Source of the DNA: Rhipidocladum racemiflorum
Lineage: Eukaryota > Streptophyta > Magnoliopsida > Poales > Poaceae
DNA length: 64,000 bases
Reading direction: 5' to 3'
Assembly (NCBI GenBank): GCA_036346355.1
Contig: CM070585.1
Coordinates: forward strand, 7,083,001-7,147,000
Position numbers and translations under genes: made by a program
Shown here: positions 1-11,452 of the stretch, one piece after another
How the letters are laid out: every line of letters begins with the position of its first letter
How positions within the stretch are numbered: the stretch's first letter is position 1
Notes under the pieces: model-generated
The model's input: the letters and a program-made list of their open reading frames with translations, nothing else
Databases searched by the model: none
Told to the model about the DNA's origin: nothing

Positions 1-2160
1 ATCTCCGATCCGTGATAAGCAAAACTTTCCCATCCCTATCCCCTCAAACGGGGCTTAATTCCCCTATCCCCAATCCCCGACGGGTTCGCGGGGCCCCGAC
101 GGGGATTAATCTCCGAAAATGCTACATGAAAGACTATATGCTACATGAGTGAATCACTAGAGTAATGATGCATGTGTAATTGAACTTTGAGTGAATTACT
201 AGAGTAATGAGTTAATCAACAGAGTAATTCATATTTAGCATGTTTATTAATAATAACCTCACAAATATTTTATTTTATTTTGAGAATTGATCATTTGCTC
301 CCACCTATTAATGATATCATGAAGACGAGGATCACGGATAGAGAACGGTGGAACGTCCACGTCCCTACGATCACGAACGGGAGTAACATTTCCCCGATAG
401 ACCGGGGGGGGGGGGGATTTCCTCCATTCCTATCCACTAATAAAGGTATTCCTTGCGGAAAACGGTGATCGGGGCCATTGCCATTCCTAATAGTACGCTG
501 CTACAGAGTACTATTAGCATGTTGCTTGGGCCCGCCCGGTGCGAATGTGATGCACTGACATCAAGAATCTCAAAGTGGATTAATTAACCGCTGCGCGTGT
601 GATTAACAAATAAAGAACAAACGGTGGCTACTTTGGACATTGATACACAGTCCCTAATACACACTTTTAACTGTTAATTTTTTAATTACATATCAGTAAA
701 TATTATTAAAAAGTATAACGATATGAAATGAAAGTATGTTCGATGATCAATCGAGTTATATAATTCCTATGTGAGAAATCTAGATACTTTTGTGTATATT
801 AATAATAATTTAAAAAATGAATTACATATATTTTAAAATAATACTAACTTCATCCGATGTAAATGGTTACTCCTATCTTTTAGACATAGGCACGACCAAT
901 AAAAAATAACGGAGAGAGCATGAGTGCTTCTTACTACTCTAGTTAGTAGGGTACGGTGGAAAGGCAGGCAAGCCAGGAGGAAGTGACCGGCCGCGTTGCC
1001 ATTGGCCGGGCGGGTGCATGGGCGAGGCGCACGGCGCCGCGACGTTTCGCGCTGTGGTTGGCGGGCGCCGCGTCGATGGGGGTGGGCCGCCTGGTGTGGT
1101 ATCCGGTGATAGGCTGCTAGATCCTCCGTGGCCAGCACGGTCTCGGTCTTTCGAAATTATAAGTTTTATTGATTTATGTGTAATAATTTTTTTAAAAAAA
1201 TGACTCTTTTTTAATGTAATTAGAAAAATAATCTCTTTCTTGATCGTGGAAACGTCAGAAAGTGATACGTCACCTTCCGCGCTCCGTTACCGTAGTAGAC
1301 ACTACCGTTGTCTCCTACCGCGGTAAGCAACACCTTCCGTGGTAGGGGCGTGTGGAAGGTGACACGTGTCATCTTTTGATACTTTCGCGGTTGAGAATGG
1401 GGTTATTTTTATGATTACGTTTTGCGATTGGACAAAATTTAAAGAAAAAAAAATCCGACACTAAACGATTTTCCGTCCCTCAAGCTCGGCTGTGGCGTGA
1501 CGCAAGGTGGACTCGCGTCCGTCAGATCTCATGTGCATTGGCATTTGCATTTCAAACGTGTGCTTTCCGTGATCAGACGGGACAGGTTGGATTGGATTTG
1601 TGTGCCCATATGCCATATGTAGACGAGGAAAGAAGAAAAAACAAATGTTGTGTTCACAACCCATATATGCATTGAGATTTGTGCTTGTGAAGTACTTTTG
1701 TAGTACTCCTTTTCCCTCAACTCATTTGAATTTCAAATGAACTTGCACAAATCTTAATACATAATGGACAATGCAGATATCCATTGTATACACAATGGGC
1801 TGTACAAAATCCTCTCTCTATGTAGATGACCTTTGCTAGCTCGGTGTGCCACTGGTACTATAGACCATGAGACCAATGACTCCAATATAGAGGTGGGCAT
1901 CGTGTCGGGCAGGCACGGCACAGGTTCATCGGGTCACTTGTCTAAATCATGCCGTGCCACCACGGCCCGATGTACCCGCTATACCGTGATATGTCGGCCT
2001 CACTCCCATGCAGCGAACCTAAGCATAACCTATTTGTGATTCGTGTCTGCTTCGTGCCGTGCTGGTCTATGCTCAACCCATTTGCACTATTGTGACAAGA
2101 GAAAAGGAGCTGGAGAAGCACAGGGCTAAGGTAGTGGATACAAATATTAGGAAAAAAAGG
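1..2160. other. Intergenic, degraded repeats
   Basis: No gene is supported here. Positions 1-120 and 380-480 are rich in imperfect CCCCGACGGG-type repeats of the kind seen in decayed hAT-like elements. Around 1230-1430 there is a GC-rich block with several CTACCGCGGTA-like and GACACGTGTC motifs; loosely similar blocks occur near 9180-9340 and 24630-24720. A short GC-rich island at 960-1150 has open frames on both strands but no recognisable protein. Confidence 0.5.
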
Positions 2161-2296
2161 AACTAATTTTTTTATCTCCCTCTCAGTCTCTCTCCCCCTC
2201 ACTCTCTTTCCCTTTCTCTCTCCGTGCGAATAGATCTCTTAATCTCTCCCTTAGCCGCTGGCTCCCTCACCTCCTTCTCATTTTGTGTTGCTCCCT

Positions 2297-2298
2297 CC

Positions 2299-2350
<52 letters not shown>
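2297..2350 (+). repeat. (CT)n microsatellite
   Basis: About 27 uninterrupted CT dinucleotides inside a wider pyrimidine-rich tract (2170-2518) that resumes beyond the solo LTR at 3541. Confidence 0.9.
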
Positions 2351-2354
<4 letters not shown>

Positions 2355-2518
2355 ATCTCCCTCACTCTCTCATTCTCCGCTCCCCCTCATACGTACGAAA
2401 ATCGGGCTTGATGCCAGAAATATGACTCCGCCTATTTTTCTCCTCTATCTCTTTCCTTTTTCTCTTTTATTTTTCTCCCTTTTCTTTCCTTTCTTCCCAA
2501 TCGGCACCCTCGCCCCCT

Positions 2519-3540
2519 TGTAAGTGCAAACTTCAATAGTTTTTGTGATTGGTTTAAGACTAATGTTTAATCATTGTTAAATGACAAACCGATTTTTAAT
2601 GAGACTAACTTTGCTTATTGAGCTTATTGTTAATAGTCTCATATTTGAATGAAAAACAAAAAAAATCAAGGTATGCACTTGCATTAATGTTCATTATCTT
2701 AATGCATACTTAGGATCGAAGTTAAAGTATGAATTCCTCCATTGTATTAACTTCAAAATGTGCATTGTATCTCCCAGTCCATATACTACATGGATGCACA
2801 TATCTAAGGGGAGTTCATACTCTAACTTGATATTTCATAGTATTTAACCATGTCTAATTGCCACATATAAAGGATCAAGACATTGAAACAAAATTATTGA
2901 GTATATATTCTTATTGCCAAGATGTAGTATACTCATGATATCTTAGGATAAACTCCAATGTAATTAACATAGAATATGCACATATTGATTCAAAGTCAAT
3001 TATTCGTATGCCGCCACCTAGACGACGGAAGGAGATGTCATGCGTGGAGTTTCTCAATGGAGGTCATGAGAAGCCCAGTAAAGTTTGTGAAGGCCGAAAC
3101 ATGCCTACCCGGAGGGGTAAAGTTATTACCACTAGTGGATTTGAGGCAGGTGCTCAAGTGCGGAGCTGGTCTAAAGAGTGGGCTTGCCTCAACATGAATT
3201 AGGGGAGACCAGCAAGTCACCGAGATCACGGGAAAAAGTAACTTGTCTCTTTTACTTTCAAGCATTTAATTTATTGTATTATTATTTTCAATTGCTTGAT
3301 TGTGTTTAGAATTGCTTGTTCATGCTTGCTTGATTAGTATATCAATTCTTGTTTAGATGCATAATTTAGTTAGTGCACTAGTGAGCCTAGCTGTTTTAGG
3401 CTTTAATCGTCAAAACTATAGTTATTCACTTCCGCATATTTTTAGGTTTTGGCATAGAGTTGATTAGAACGTATCTAGTTAGTGATAAGATTTTTTAAAT
3501 TTCCTATTCACCCTCCTCTAGTCGTATCCTCGACCCAACA
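2519..3540 (+). mobile_element. Solo LTR, SIRE/Maximus-like copia
   Basis: This 1022-bp segment starts TGTAAGTGCAAACTTC and ends GACCCAACA, giving TG...CA ends. It is flanked by a perfect 5-bp direct repeat CCCCT (2514-2518 and 3541-3545), the target duplication of an LTR element. No internal coding domain is present, so it is a solo LTR left by LTR-LTR recombination. The 3' end (CCTATTCACCCTCCTCTAG) resembles LTR ends of the SIRE/Maximus copia lineage, as does the LTR at 17613-22063. The insertion split a pyrimidine-rich tract. Family assignment is from recalled LTR end motifs only. Confidence 0.85.
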
Positions 3541-3960
3541 CCCCTCACCCTATTCGCCTCTCCCCCTCGCTGGCTTGCCTCACTCCATGCCTTGCTCCCC
3601 TCCCCACCTCGCTTGCTCTGCCTCCCTCCAGCTCGTCCTTCACCATCACCATCTCTCCCTAAAGGCCCCAACTCCCTCCGCACTCACCTCTCTTTTTCTT
3701 TATTTTCTTTTCTTTGTTCTCCTTTCATTTCATTTTTCCTCTTTTCTTCCCCTCTTTCCTTTTTCTTTCCCTTCCTTCTTTCTTTTTCTTTTTCCTCTTT
3801 TATTTTGTTCCTTACATTCCTTTTCTTCTCCCCCTTCTCCTCCTACCTGCACGGCCGCACCTCCCGCTCTGCATCCCCACCTCACCCCCCCCCCCCGCCC
3901 ACCCCTGCGGCCTCCGCCTCCCCATTTCATTTCACTACATTTACATTAGGATATGAATCA
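3541..3960 (+). repeat. Pyrimidine-rich tract
   Basis: Long C/T-rich stretch (CCCT, TTTTCTTT and CCACCC mixtures). It gives long open frames on both strands by composition alone (Ser/Phe/Leu/Pro or Lys/Glu/Gly runs). It continues the tract at 2170-2518 that the solo LTR interrupts. Confidence 0.7.
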
Positions 3961-5299
3961 TTTACTGTTAGATATGGATTCATTGTCCATAGATGGTAAC
4001 AATTATGTCTGGTTATATACATGCTACTGAATGTATCGTTATATTTATATTTTACTATCGCAGGTAACCGTGGAGCATGCTGGCTATGGGATGGAGTCAT
4101 AGAAGGAAATCACATTTACAGCAAGAAAACATATCCAATTGCATTGAAAAAAAAGGATCAACCCCGCAACCCGATAACAAGTAACCGGTCGTAAACAATT
4201 GGAAACAACATTTGCATCTGGATACGTACCAAATTACGGTCAGATGGATAGCTAGTAGATGGGCTTTATGCAGGATGTGGGTTCGTGCCCCAGAACTGTC
4301 GAAAGCAGGTGAGGACAGCTGCGTCGGCGCTGTTTAGTTGAGAAGCAGGCTCAGCCGGATGAAATATAACTGGCTGACGCGAAGAATAACTTATTCTACA
4401 TGCAACTATAAAATTATATACGTATAAACGAAAACGACGTATTCGACCAGGGCATCACAAGAGGGGGCAAAAAAACAAAAAACAAAGCAAAGGAGGCTAG
4501 CAACTGCTTTATAGAATATTATTCGTGGTGATTGTGGTCAAGTGTCGTATAGTGGCCACTCTGATAGAACGCGAGCACTGCCCAGCTGTCCGTTTCAGAG
4601 AGCAAGGCAGGCCCCACGGCTCCGCCGCTGCAAGGTGGGCCCCCACCGCCATGGATGGTCGCTCCGATCACCCAAAATCTTTCATGCCCCCTGCTTTTGC
4701 TCTTCGATGGCGTCACCTCTCCGACCCAATCGACAGCCGCTGCTGCCACAAACAGAGCAACGGTATCGCTGCTTTGTGGACAATGCAGGGTTGCAGATGC
4801 ATGCGTGTCAGCTTGCCCATATATTGAGCCTAGGGAGTGTATGGATATCATCTGGATATTTTTATTTTACATATCATCTAAATTTTGGATTATTGGATCA
4901 AATCATAGGATCGGATGAAATCGATACTCTCGAATCTCAACAATGATCCGATGGTCCTAGATTTGGGTGATTTCAACAATAAAAACATCCAGATAATATT
5001 TATCAAATCCCTTGAGGTTATCGCTGTGAGTCCATTGTTCTTTATTTTCTCCCTTTTTTCGGAATAAATAGACTCGATAACCAGAACATGTGCCCACGAG
5101 GTGAGAGGTGTGTCGGGTTGAAACGCTTCGAAAATTCCCCTAGTGTATTTCTAAAAAAATCGGTTAAAATAAATAGACTCGATTGACGGGTTTGATTTTT
5201 TTTTTTTTTGATTTTGTTGCGAGTCCATTGCTCTTTATTTTCTCCCTTTTTTCTCTCTCAAAATTATACCTCTACTACATCTGAGAGGTTACAAGCTCA
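3961..5299. other. Intergenic with a short direct repeat
   Basis: No gene is supported. A GC-richer patch at 4510-4830 is open on both strands but matches no family. A sequence beginning GAGTCCATTG and rich in TTTATTTTCTCCC occurs at 5028-5062 and again at 5221-5253, a direct duplication with about 193-bp spacing. A B-box-like GGGTTCGTGCCCC at about 4280 hints at a tRNA-derived relic, but no A box was convincing. Confidence 0.4.
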
Positions 5300-5742
5300 A
5301 TGAAGCCATCCATGTGTCATCCTGCCATTTCCCGAAAAAGTCTCTCCTTTCCTTTAAATAACGGATATATCCTACAAAATTACGAAAAGATCCTTTGCGA
5401 TTTTTTTAGGGCAAGAAAATCGCTTTCGAATCACGTTATGTCCCTCGTTTGTTACATACAAATCGCGAACGAATCCTTTAATACTTTTTCGGGATAGCGG
5501 TGAGGTCCAAAAATATAACAAACAGGTCCCCAGTTTTTACATCCAGGTCATTTCTCCGTTTTCCCCGGAAAAAATATTTTCGTCGACAGAAATATGTGTA
5601 CTTTTTTTCAACTCGGTCTCTAATATTTCTCGGGCCTCCAAAAATTTTGAAAATACATCTAGGTCTATTTTTTTCTCCGAAAAAAAAACACAAAATCATT
5701 TTTCGTTCACGGACACGACGTGCGCCGCGCTTATTGGCCTAG
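5300..5742 (+). mobile_element. Helitron 3' portion
   Basis: The right end reads GCGCCGCGCTTATTGGCCTAG followed by T: a GC-rich potential hairpin a few bases before CTAG, with a T host base, which is the Helitron 3' signature. The interior has repeated short blocks such as CCGGAAAAAATATTTT and AGGTCC that recur in the element starting at 30362 on the opposite strand, so both belong to one family. The left (5' TC) boundary could not be fixed; 5300 is approximate. Confidence 0.5.
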
Positions 5743-7150
5743 TTGTCTATAGTTGTCAAATAGACGCGTGTTTGATAGAGATCTCCTCTCCTGCTTCACT
5801 TGATTTGTTTTATGTGTTTTAGTTGCCAAATAAAGGTTTGTAGGGGGGCCCTTCTCCTGTTTCAATCTTTTTTTTCCCGAAAAAAGAAAAACCTAAATAG
5901 GGTCAGAGCTGAAAGGCACGTACTAGTCCATACTGCACCTCATCCACCAATGTGGCTACATGGGGTCATCTACTTGTTTATGGTAAGGAAAATCCTTTAA
6001 ATGGTTGAGCGGTTAATTTGCTACGGCTTTGAAGTCTGCCACTCTACCTCTACAGTTAGTGTAATAATATAAGTGCAGTATTAGCTTACTAAGATAAGAT
6101 AAGGCATGGGTTACAGCACCATGTAAGAGTACGATGAATGAGCGGTGTTTTTATTACTTTTTTCTCAAAAAAAAGTATATAAATTTTGAAACAAACGAAG
6201 AGATAAGTATTCACCGTCTACTTTTTTATTCATGTTTTAATATTTATGCAACTTTCAAAAAAAAAAAAAACATAGAAGCACATGTCATAATCTTAATACA
6301 CGATTTTAGATTAACTTCTACAGTACTAGCGTCCAAATTGCTATAATAATGTATAACAAATTAACAATACACACCCTAAAGTGCTACGGTACCCACGAAA
6401 GATCTCGAAACAACAGCACCATGCCTTTTCTTTCAAAAATCAAAAGGCAGGAGATACCAATCCATCCTCTTGGCTGTCGTACCTCCATGCTAGTGATCCA
6501 AAGTTGGTTACTAATCAAAGCACTCGTGAAGAAACTCTTAGGTGTCGGACATGCATGCACAGTGCATACTGGCACTTGTAAAAACTCTAAATTGCTAATG
6601 CCCAGAGCCGATCAACTCCATTCTCTACTCTCTAGTGGCCTAACAATTAAGTTCTGTTCGTCTATTCCCACAGTGCTACAATAGGGAAAGCTATCGCTCT
6701 GTCCATCCATCAAGAAACTGTCCCTGGGAGGCTGGGACTAAGCTAGTTCATGCCACTCTAGCTAGGTACAAGAATTCTTATCTGTAAACTAATGTGAGTG
6801 ATGAGAAAAGCCAAAGGCCGAGCATCTAGAGGGGGAGAGAATACATATAAAAAAGCAAGGTTAGGCATGGATGAACTGGAATAGAATTAATTTACCTTAG
6901 AAAAGACTACTCAGGCATGTCAAGTCAAGTCATGGATGCATGCAAGAGGGAAAAGAAAACCGCAATGTTCTCTTTGAAAAGCAAAGCTAGAGAGGCAGAA
7001 GGTTAATCCACAACTACACAACAAAGGCGAAATCGACAAAATTAAAGCTACCGAATTCTACAAAAACACAGAGAGGGATGGAGAGAGAGAGAGAGAGAGA
7101 GAGTAGAGAGAGGTGGCTTCTCTCTATGGTCTTGGGCAAGTTAAAGTGAC
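5743..7150. other. Intergenic and bZIP upstream region
   Basis: At 6120-6345 lies a partial copy of the hairpin MITE family whose arm contains CATAGAAGCAC (see 14253-14418). No other gene or element was recognised. A (GA)n run at 7081-7105 lies just upstream of the bZIP promoter. Confidence 0.4.
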
Positions 7151-7160
7151 CTTTTCCACG

Positions 7161-7170
7161 CTATATATAA
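7161..7170 (+). promoter_or_regulatory. TATA box of the bZIP gene
   Basis: CTATATATAA lies about 100 bp upstream of the bZIP start codon, after a GA-rich run. No upstream ATG occurs between the expected transcription start (about 7195) and the chosen start at 7265. Confidence 0.65.
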
Positions 7171-7264
7171 GAAGCGGAGCCAAGCCAAATTAACCACATC
7201 CATCTGCTCCTGCCTCTCTAAGCTAAGGCCTCCACTCTCCACTAAGCAAACGAGTGAAACAGCC

Positions 7265-7795
7265 ATGCTGCGCCATTACCATGGCGAAGTGGCCAGTCTG
7301 CACTGCCTCTCACCTCCCAACCCGCCATTCCGCACGCACTACCACGGAAACATGATCACCATGACGCCGCCTCCCTTCCACCTCTCAGTCTCAGCAGCCA
7401 CCACCCGCGAACCTATCCAGGAAGCACCGGCTGTCGTTGGCAATAGCTCGGCCAGCTCCGGCGGTGCCGATGACGCCTGCGGCCGTGTGGCGGCAGAGGA
7501 GGGGCGGAGGCGGAGGCGGATGATCTCCAACCGGGAGTCGGCGAGGCGATCGCGCATGCGCAAGCAGCGGCAGCTCAGCGAGCTGTGGGCGCGGGTCGTC
7601 CACTTGCGCGACGCCAACCGCCGCCTCCTTGACGATCTCAACCACGCAATGAGGGGCTGCAGGGACGTGCACCGCGAGAGCGCCCGGCTCAAGGACGAGA
7701 AGGCCGAGCTCGAGGCCAAGCTCGAGCACCTCATGCAAGCGAAGACGAACACCTCGTCGAGCTCATCAGAGCCATGCAAAGATAGTACCGAATAA
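7265..7795 (+). CDS. bZIP transcription factor, group S (bZIP43-like)
   Basis: This intronless gene encodes 176 aa, the usual size for small group S plant bZIPs. The basic region spans about residues 80-103 and holds the invariant N-x7-R (Asn89, Arg97) within SNRESARRSRMRKQ. A leucine zipper follows with heptad Leu107, Leu114 and Leu121, continuing as a charged helix to about residue 157. The LW-x2-V-x2-LRD-x-N spacing after the basic region matches the AtbZIP42/43 subgroup. The N-terminus is unstructured (Pro/Ser/Ala) and the C-terminus ends in a Ser run. It should act in the nucleus as a homo- or heterodimer on ACGT-type sites. The first ATG is used; the stop overlaps an AATAAA. Unlike group S1 genes (AtbZIP11 type), no sucrose-control upstream ORF is seen. 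Confidence 0.93.
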   Translation: MLRHYHGEVASLHCLSPPNPPFRTHYHGNMITMTPPPFHLSVSAATTREPIQEAPAVVGNSSASSGGADDACGRVAAEEGRRRRRMISNRESARRSRMRKQRQLSELWARVVHLRDANRRLLDDLNHAMRGCRDVHRESARLKDEKAELEAKLEHLMQAKTNTSSSSSEPCKDSTE

Positions 7796-8211
7796 ATCAT
7801 TCTTTATCTTCTCATTTTCACTTCGAGGATTGTTAATTATTGGTATTCTCTACTAAGGCATGTTCTGAGGTGGATTAATCTTCGGCTTATTTCTTCTTTC
7901 AAGTCTGTGTGAATATTCTAACTGCCCGTACGTTATTGACATCTTTTTTTTTTTTTTGCCAATTAAGGTGGATAAGATAAATATGGATTGGGTGCACTGA
8001 CGAGTGACGAGTTGCCACCAACATTACTGTAGCAAAACATATTGATATAGATGAGAAACCAAGAAACTGCTGCAAAACAGTAAGGAATAAGAAGCCCTAC
8101 AATTGGTTTTGTCCCAAAAAAACATCCAAATTCTGAACCGTACGATCAAAACACACATCTGTCCGATCAAAACATAGCAACCCACCTTGAATTCAGGGGG
8201 GTGCATCGATC
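7796..8211. other. 3' region of the bZIP gene
   Basis: AT-rich sequence holding the bZIP 3' untranslated region and intergenic DNA. A T-run lies at 7945-7957. No other feature was recognised. Confidence 0.5.
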
Positions 8212-8385
8212 TCAAAACAAATCCAATGACCGAAAATTTGGATGATGTTTGCTAGAGAAATCATCCGGGTGAAAGTTATCAAAAGCTCTCCACTGAAAGT
8301 CTGAAAATGATGTGGTGAGTGGGGTTGCACATGTTGCTGCTGTAAACTTGCCTGCTTCTGCGTTTCTAGAGTACTTGCCTATAAG
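8212..8385 (-). CDS. Possible terminal exon, unknown gene
   Basis: On the minus strand an acceptor-like ACACAG is followed by a 57-codon open frame ending in TGA. The residues (LIGKYSRN near the start, SFSDFQWRAFDNFHPDDF in the middle) look like real protein, not low complexity. A second exon-like piece at about 8760-8800 (reading MLESLVGSVN, then a GTAAGC donor) could lie upstream. The two can be joined only through a doubtful 11-nt exon, so I did not link them. No family was recognised. It may be a relic, the end of an alternative transcript of the 11453-15652 gene, or a separate gene. Confidence 0.3.
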   Translation of the reverse strand, partial: LIGKYSRNAEAGKFTAATCATPLTTSFSDFQWRAFDNFHPDDFSSKHHPNFRSLDLF

Positions 8386-9483
8386 CTGTGTTTCCATGGA
8401 AAATGGGGGGAAAAGATTGTTTGGATTAGATCATCATAAACTAAATGATAAATAACGATTCATCCAGATGCTTACTGGACTGAACTCTATTGAGTTTTAC
8501 ACGAAATGTAGAAAACTCGTGCTTGAGACAAACCAAATCCTTGTTTTAACTTCAGCAGAGAGAACTCGGCAAACATGAACATGAAGATGTTGTCTGAAAG
8601 AAAGCCAAATGATCTCACATGCAAATACATGCTGTTTAAAAGATTCTAATGGGACAGAAAAGCATGAAGAATACGATACCTTGCTCACATCTCTAGTTAA
8701 TAACATAGCAGATGAGGAAAATTCAATAAAATGTAAAAGGAAGTGTGGGCAGTAGGCTTACGTATCAAATTCACTGAGCCCACCAAAGATTCAAGCATCT
8801 CGAATGAGGATAGAAATTTTTTTTGGATGATTATGCACTCTCATTGCAAGTCTAAACTTACAAATTCCTAAAGACGTGCAGTGTCTCAATCGCAAAAGCG
8901 AAAACTCTACGTTAAATGTAACTGCAAAGATTTCACATGAAAATGATGAAGTAATATGGCAATGGTAAACCAGGCTGTTTGCTTTTCCAGATATGTGGGT
9001 GTCAAATTGTCAATAACAATAGCACTAAAGAAAATTGCAAACCTAACAGGTTTCAGGTATAAGCATGCATTTCAATTTTGCAGCTGGCAAGTATGCCGTA
9101 TTGAGGCCACAGTGTATTTCGTCCTCTTGCACACCTTTTTTTTTTTTTTTGGCTCTCTCCGGTATGAAAACATAAATCTAGCCACCTTCTCGACTACGGA
9201 AGCACCGGCATGTAACACGTGTCGCCTACCACATTCTCCTACCGCAGTTACCGCAGCAAGTACGTAGCCGGTACCACAACTCCTCTTCTTACCGAGCTCG
9301 GATAGATGACACGTATCGCTTACCGGTATTTTCACTGTCGAGAAGGAAGTTAGATTTATAATTTCATTCCAAAGAACTAAATATGAAAAAAAAATGCACT
9401 ACACCAAATAGGCCAAAGCTTCCATTCTTCCATCAAATCAAAGCTGTCCAATCTTGCGTGAGCATGTGAATACAAAAATAGAA
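8386..9483. other. Intergenic
   Basis: Mostly AT-rich. Around 9170-9340 is a GC-rich block with CTACCGCAG and ACACGTGTCGC motifs, loosely related to those near 1230-1430 and 24630-24720. No gene was recognised. Confidence 0.4.
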
Positions 9484-9848
9484 GGCAAAATATCCGGTGC
9501 AACCACCATTTTCGTGCAACCACCGTGCAACCCTACTAAAAAAAGTTTCAAAAAATTCTGAAAAAAAATCATGGATGTACATCTCAACTTACCCCATCTA
9601 CGTATAAAATTTCATGATCAAATACATCCTATGCTAGAAGTTACAAAAAAGACAAATTTTCGCTTGGAATCTTGCTACAGTAGATAGCACAAAATTTGTT
9701 TTTTTGTAACTTCTAGCATATGACGTATTTGATCATGAAATTTTATACGTAGATGGGGTAAGTTGAGATGTACATTCATGATTTTTTTCAGAATTTTTTG
9801 GAACTTTTTTTAGTAGGGTTGCACGGTGGTTGCACCGGATATTTTGCC
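9484..9848. mobile_element. Foldback MITE, Mutator type, copy 1
   Basis: A 365-bp near-complete palindrome: the left arm starts GGCAAAATATCCGGTGCAAC and the right arm ends with its reverse complement. The arms pair for over 150 bp around a short centre near 9660-9680. It is flanked by a perfect 9-bp direct repeat AAAATAGAA (9475-9483 and 9849-9857); a 9-bp duplication is typical of Mutator-like elements. A second copy lies at 50527-50933. The inner arms of both copies contain CATCTCAACTTAC and ATGATCAAAT or close variants. There is no coding capacity. Confidence 0.9.
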
Positions 9849-9908
9849 AAAATAGAAAAGGCATAGGCCAATGTAAGTGCTCACGTCACAGAGACAGAGC
9901 AAAAGTGA

Positions 9909-10375
9909 TCAAAATTTATTATAATACTAAAGTAGAGGCAACAGAAGTCACCACGTTGACTCACAAGGCTACAAATTTCTATATTAATTAAAAGAAAAAA
10001 GAAAAATCTACACCATTGATCGTGGTGGGTCCAGATTATAATAGCCTAGATTAAAAAAAAGAGTTTGTGTATTGCATAATACACAATCTAGATTATAACG
10101 ATCTAGATTAAAAGAAAGAGTTTGTATCATTTACATTACACAAATAGCTAAAAAAATAGAAATTAGATTCCATACGATAACGGTTTAGTTTAAAAGAAAG
10201 AGTGCAAAGATCTCCACCACTTATTTTGGTGGGACCAGATTATAACGGTGCATATTAATCTATATAGATATTAGAGTTATATAAAAAATACACAATTATA
10301 GAAAAATATAATTATATATCAAAGATAATCATATCATAATATCTAGCCGCGCAATTGCGCGGGTAAATTTGCTAG
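9909..10375 (+). mobile_element. Compact non-autonomous Helitron
   Basis: The element starts with TC after a host A (9908) and ends CTAG before a host T (10376), consistent with insertion between A and T. Nine bases before the end is a perfect palindrome CCGCGCAATTGCGCGG (10347-10362), the Helitron 3' hairpin. The 467-bp body is AT-rich with degenerate internal repeats around CCAGATTATAA and AAAAGAAAGAGT and has no ORF. The 3' end is strong; the 5' TC is the best candidate in a region with few alternatives. Confidence 0.75.
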
Positions 10376-11452
10376 TTGCTTCAGAAAGCAAGAGCTTTGA
10401 TACATACCTAAACAGGTGGACAGCCTTCGGTTCAGAGGGTGAGATTGAATGTGATAGGATGATTCTGTACTATTTGATTCTATTATTTTGGATGAATGAG
10501 ATGGTTTAGTATCTAGAGAGAATATTTCTTAAATTTGTATCGCTTAGTCCAGGATGGGATGGTTCTATTCAAGCAAGCAAACACATAGATGATTTTTTTT
10601 TGAACCATCTCATATATATATCATTTGGTACAGACAATCAAACGCACCCTAAAATTTCTTTGCAGCGGTGGTGATGGAGCTTTCCGTATAACAGGACAAG
10701 GACTATAAAGTACTACAGCATTTCAACAAGCTGTTACAAGAGCCAACATTCATATATTATTCTTACGTATGTATTTCCAGCTGCATGCAGTGATGCAGAT
10801 AGAACTAGTTTACAGTTATGTATAAGGTTCTGTAGATAAGAATAGTTTAACCTCCCAAAAATGACGGCAGAAGCATTTCGGAAAATGCAGATCTCAAGGG
10901 TATTCGTGAAATCACTGGTTAGTGAGTGTAAATGTTTTAACTTCAAAGAGCACTGCCCTACAATTTTTAGCACGGGGCAACAAGGGAATCGGGAAAAAAA
11001 ATGGAGTAATGGACATCAAAAAGAGATGAATAATAGAAAACATTACCATAAAGTGTGAATAACAGCACCATCAACATAATTTAGAGAGCTATCAATCACA
11101 ATGCGAAAAAATAGCTTCATGTTTTATCTATTTGGGTATCTCAGAGTATGTAATCACAAGAGAGTAAATTGCATAGTGACACTCACAGTAGCAACAAAGT
11201 ATGAGATTCAGATTTGAGCAACTAATGAATGCTTCACCACGAATGGTCTAATACATCAATTTAAATACCAAGAATACAACACTGTTTCTCGCTACAGATG
11301 CTGCTGGAACAGGTTCAATGAAATGGATCTAGCATTGGCTACTAACATCTGTGGTGTGAATTTTCCTTTCATGATAACTTACATGCTTCAAGTTGCATAC
11401 CTCCAGACTTCAGAGGAACATATAACAAACTGACTAGCCAACCGTTATCGCA
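10376..11452. other. Intergenic / downstream of the 181-aa gene
   Basis: Contains the minus-strand 3' region of the gene ending at 11453. An exon-like stretch at about 10857-10918 is open in two minus-strand frames between acceptor- and donor-like sites, but neither phase fits a neighbour. Nothing else was recognised. Confidence 0.35.

Noticed and set aside
3482..3999. 155-aa and 135-aa plus-strand frames
   Set aside because: Encoded by a pyrimidine-rich tract (Ser/Phe/Leu/Pro only); composition artefact.
4519..4946. Overlapping frames of 100-134 aa on both strands
   Set aside because: No domain or splice structure and open on both strands; left as intergenic.
10857..10918. Possible minus-strand exon
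   Set aside because: Open in two frames with splice-like edges, but its phase fits neither the 181-aa gene nor the 8.2-kb exon.
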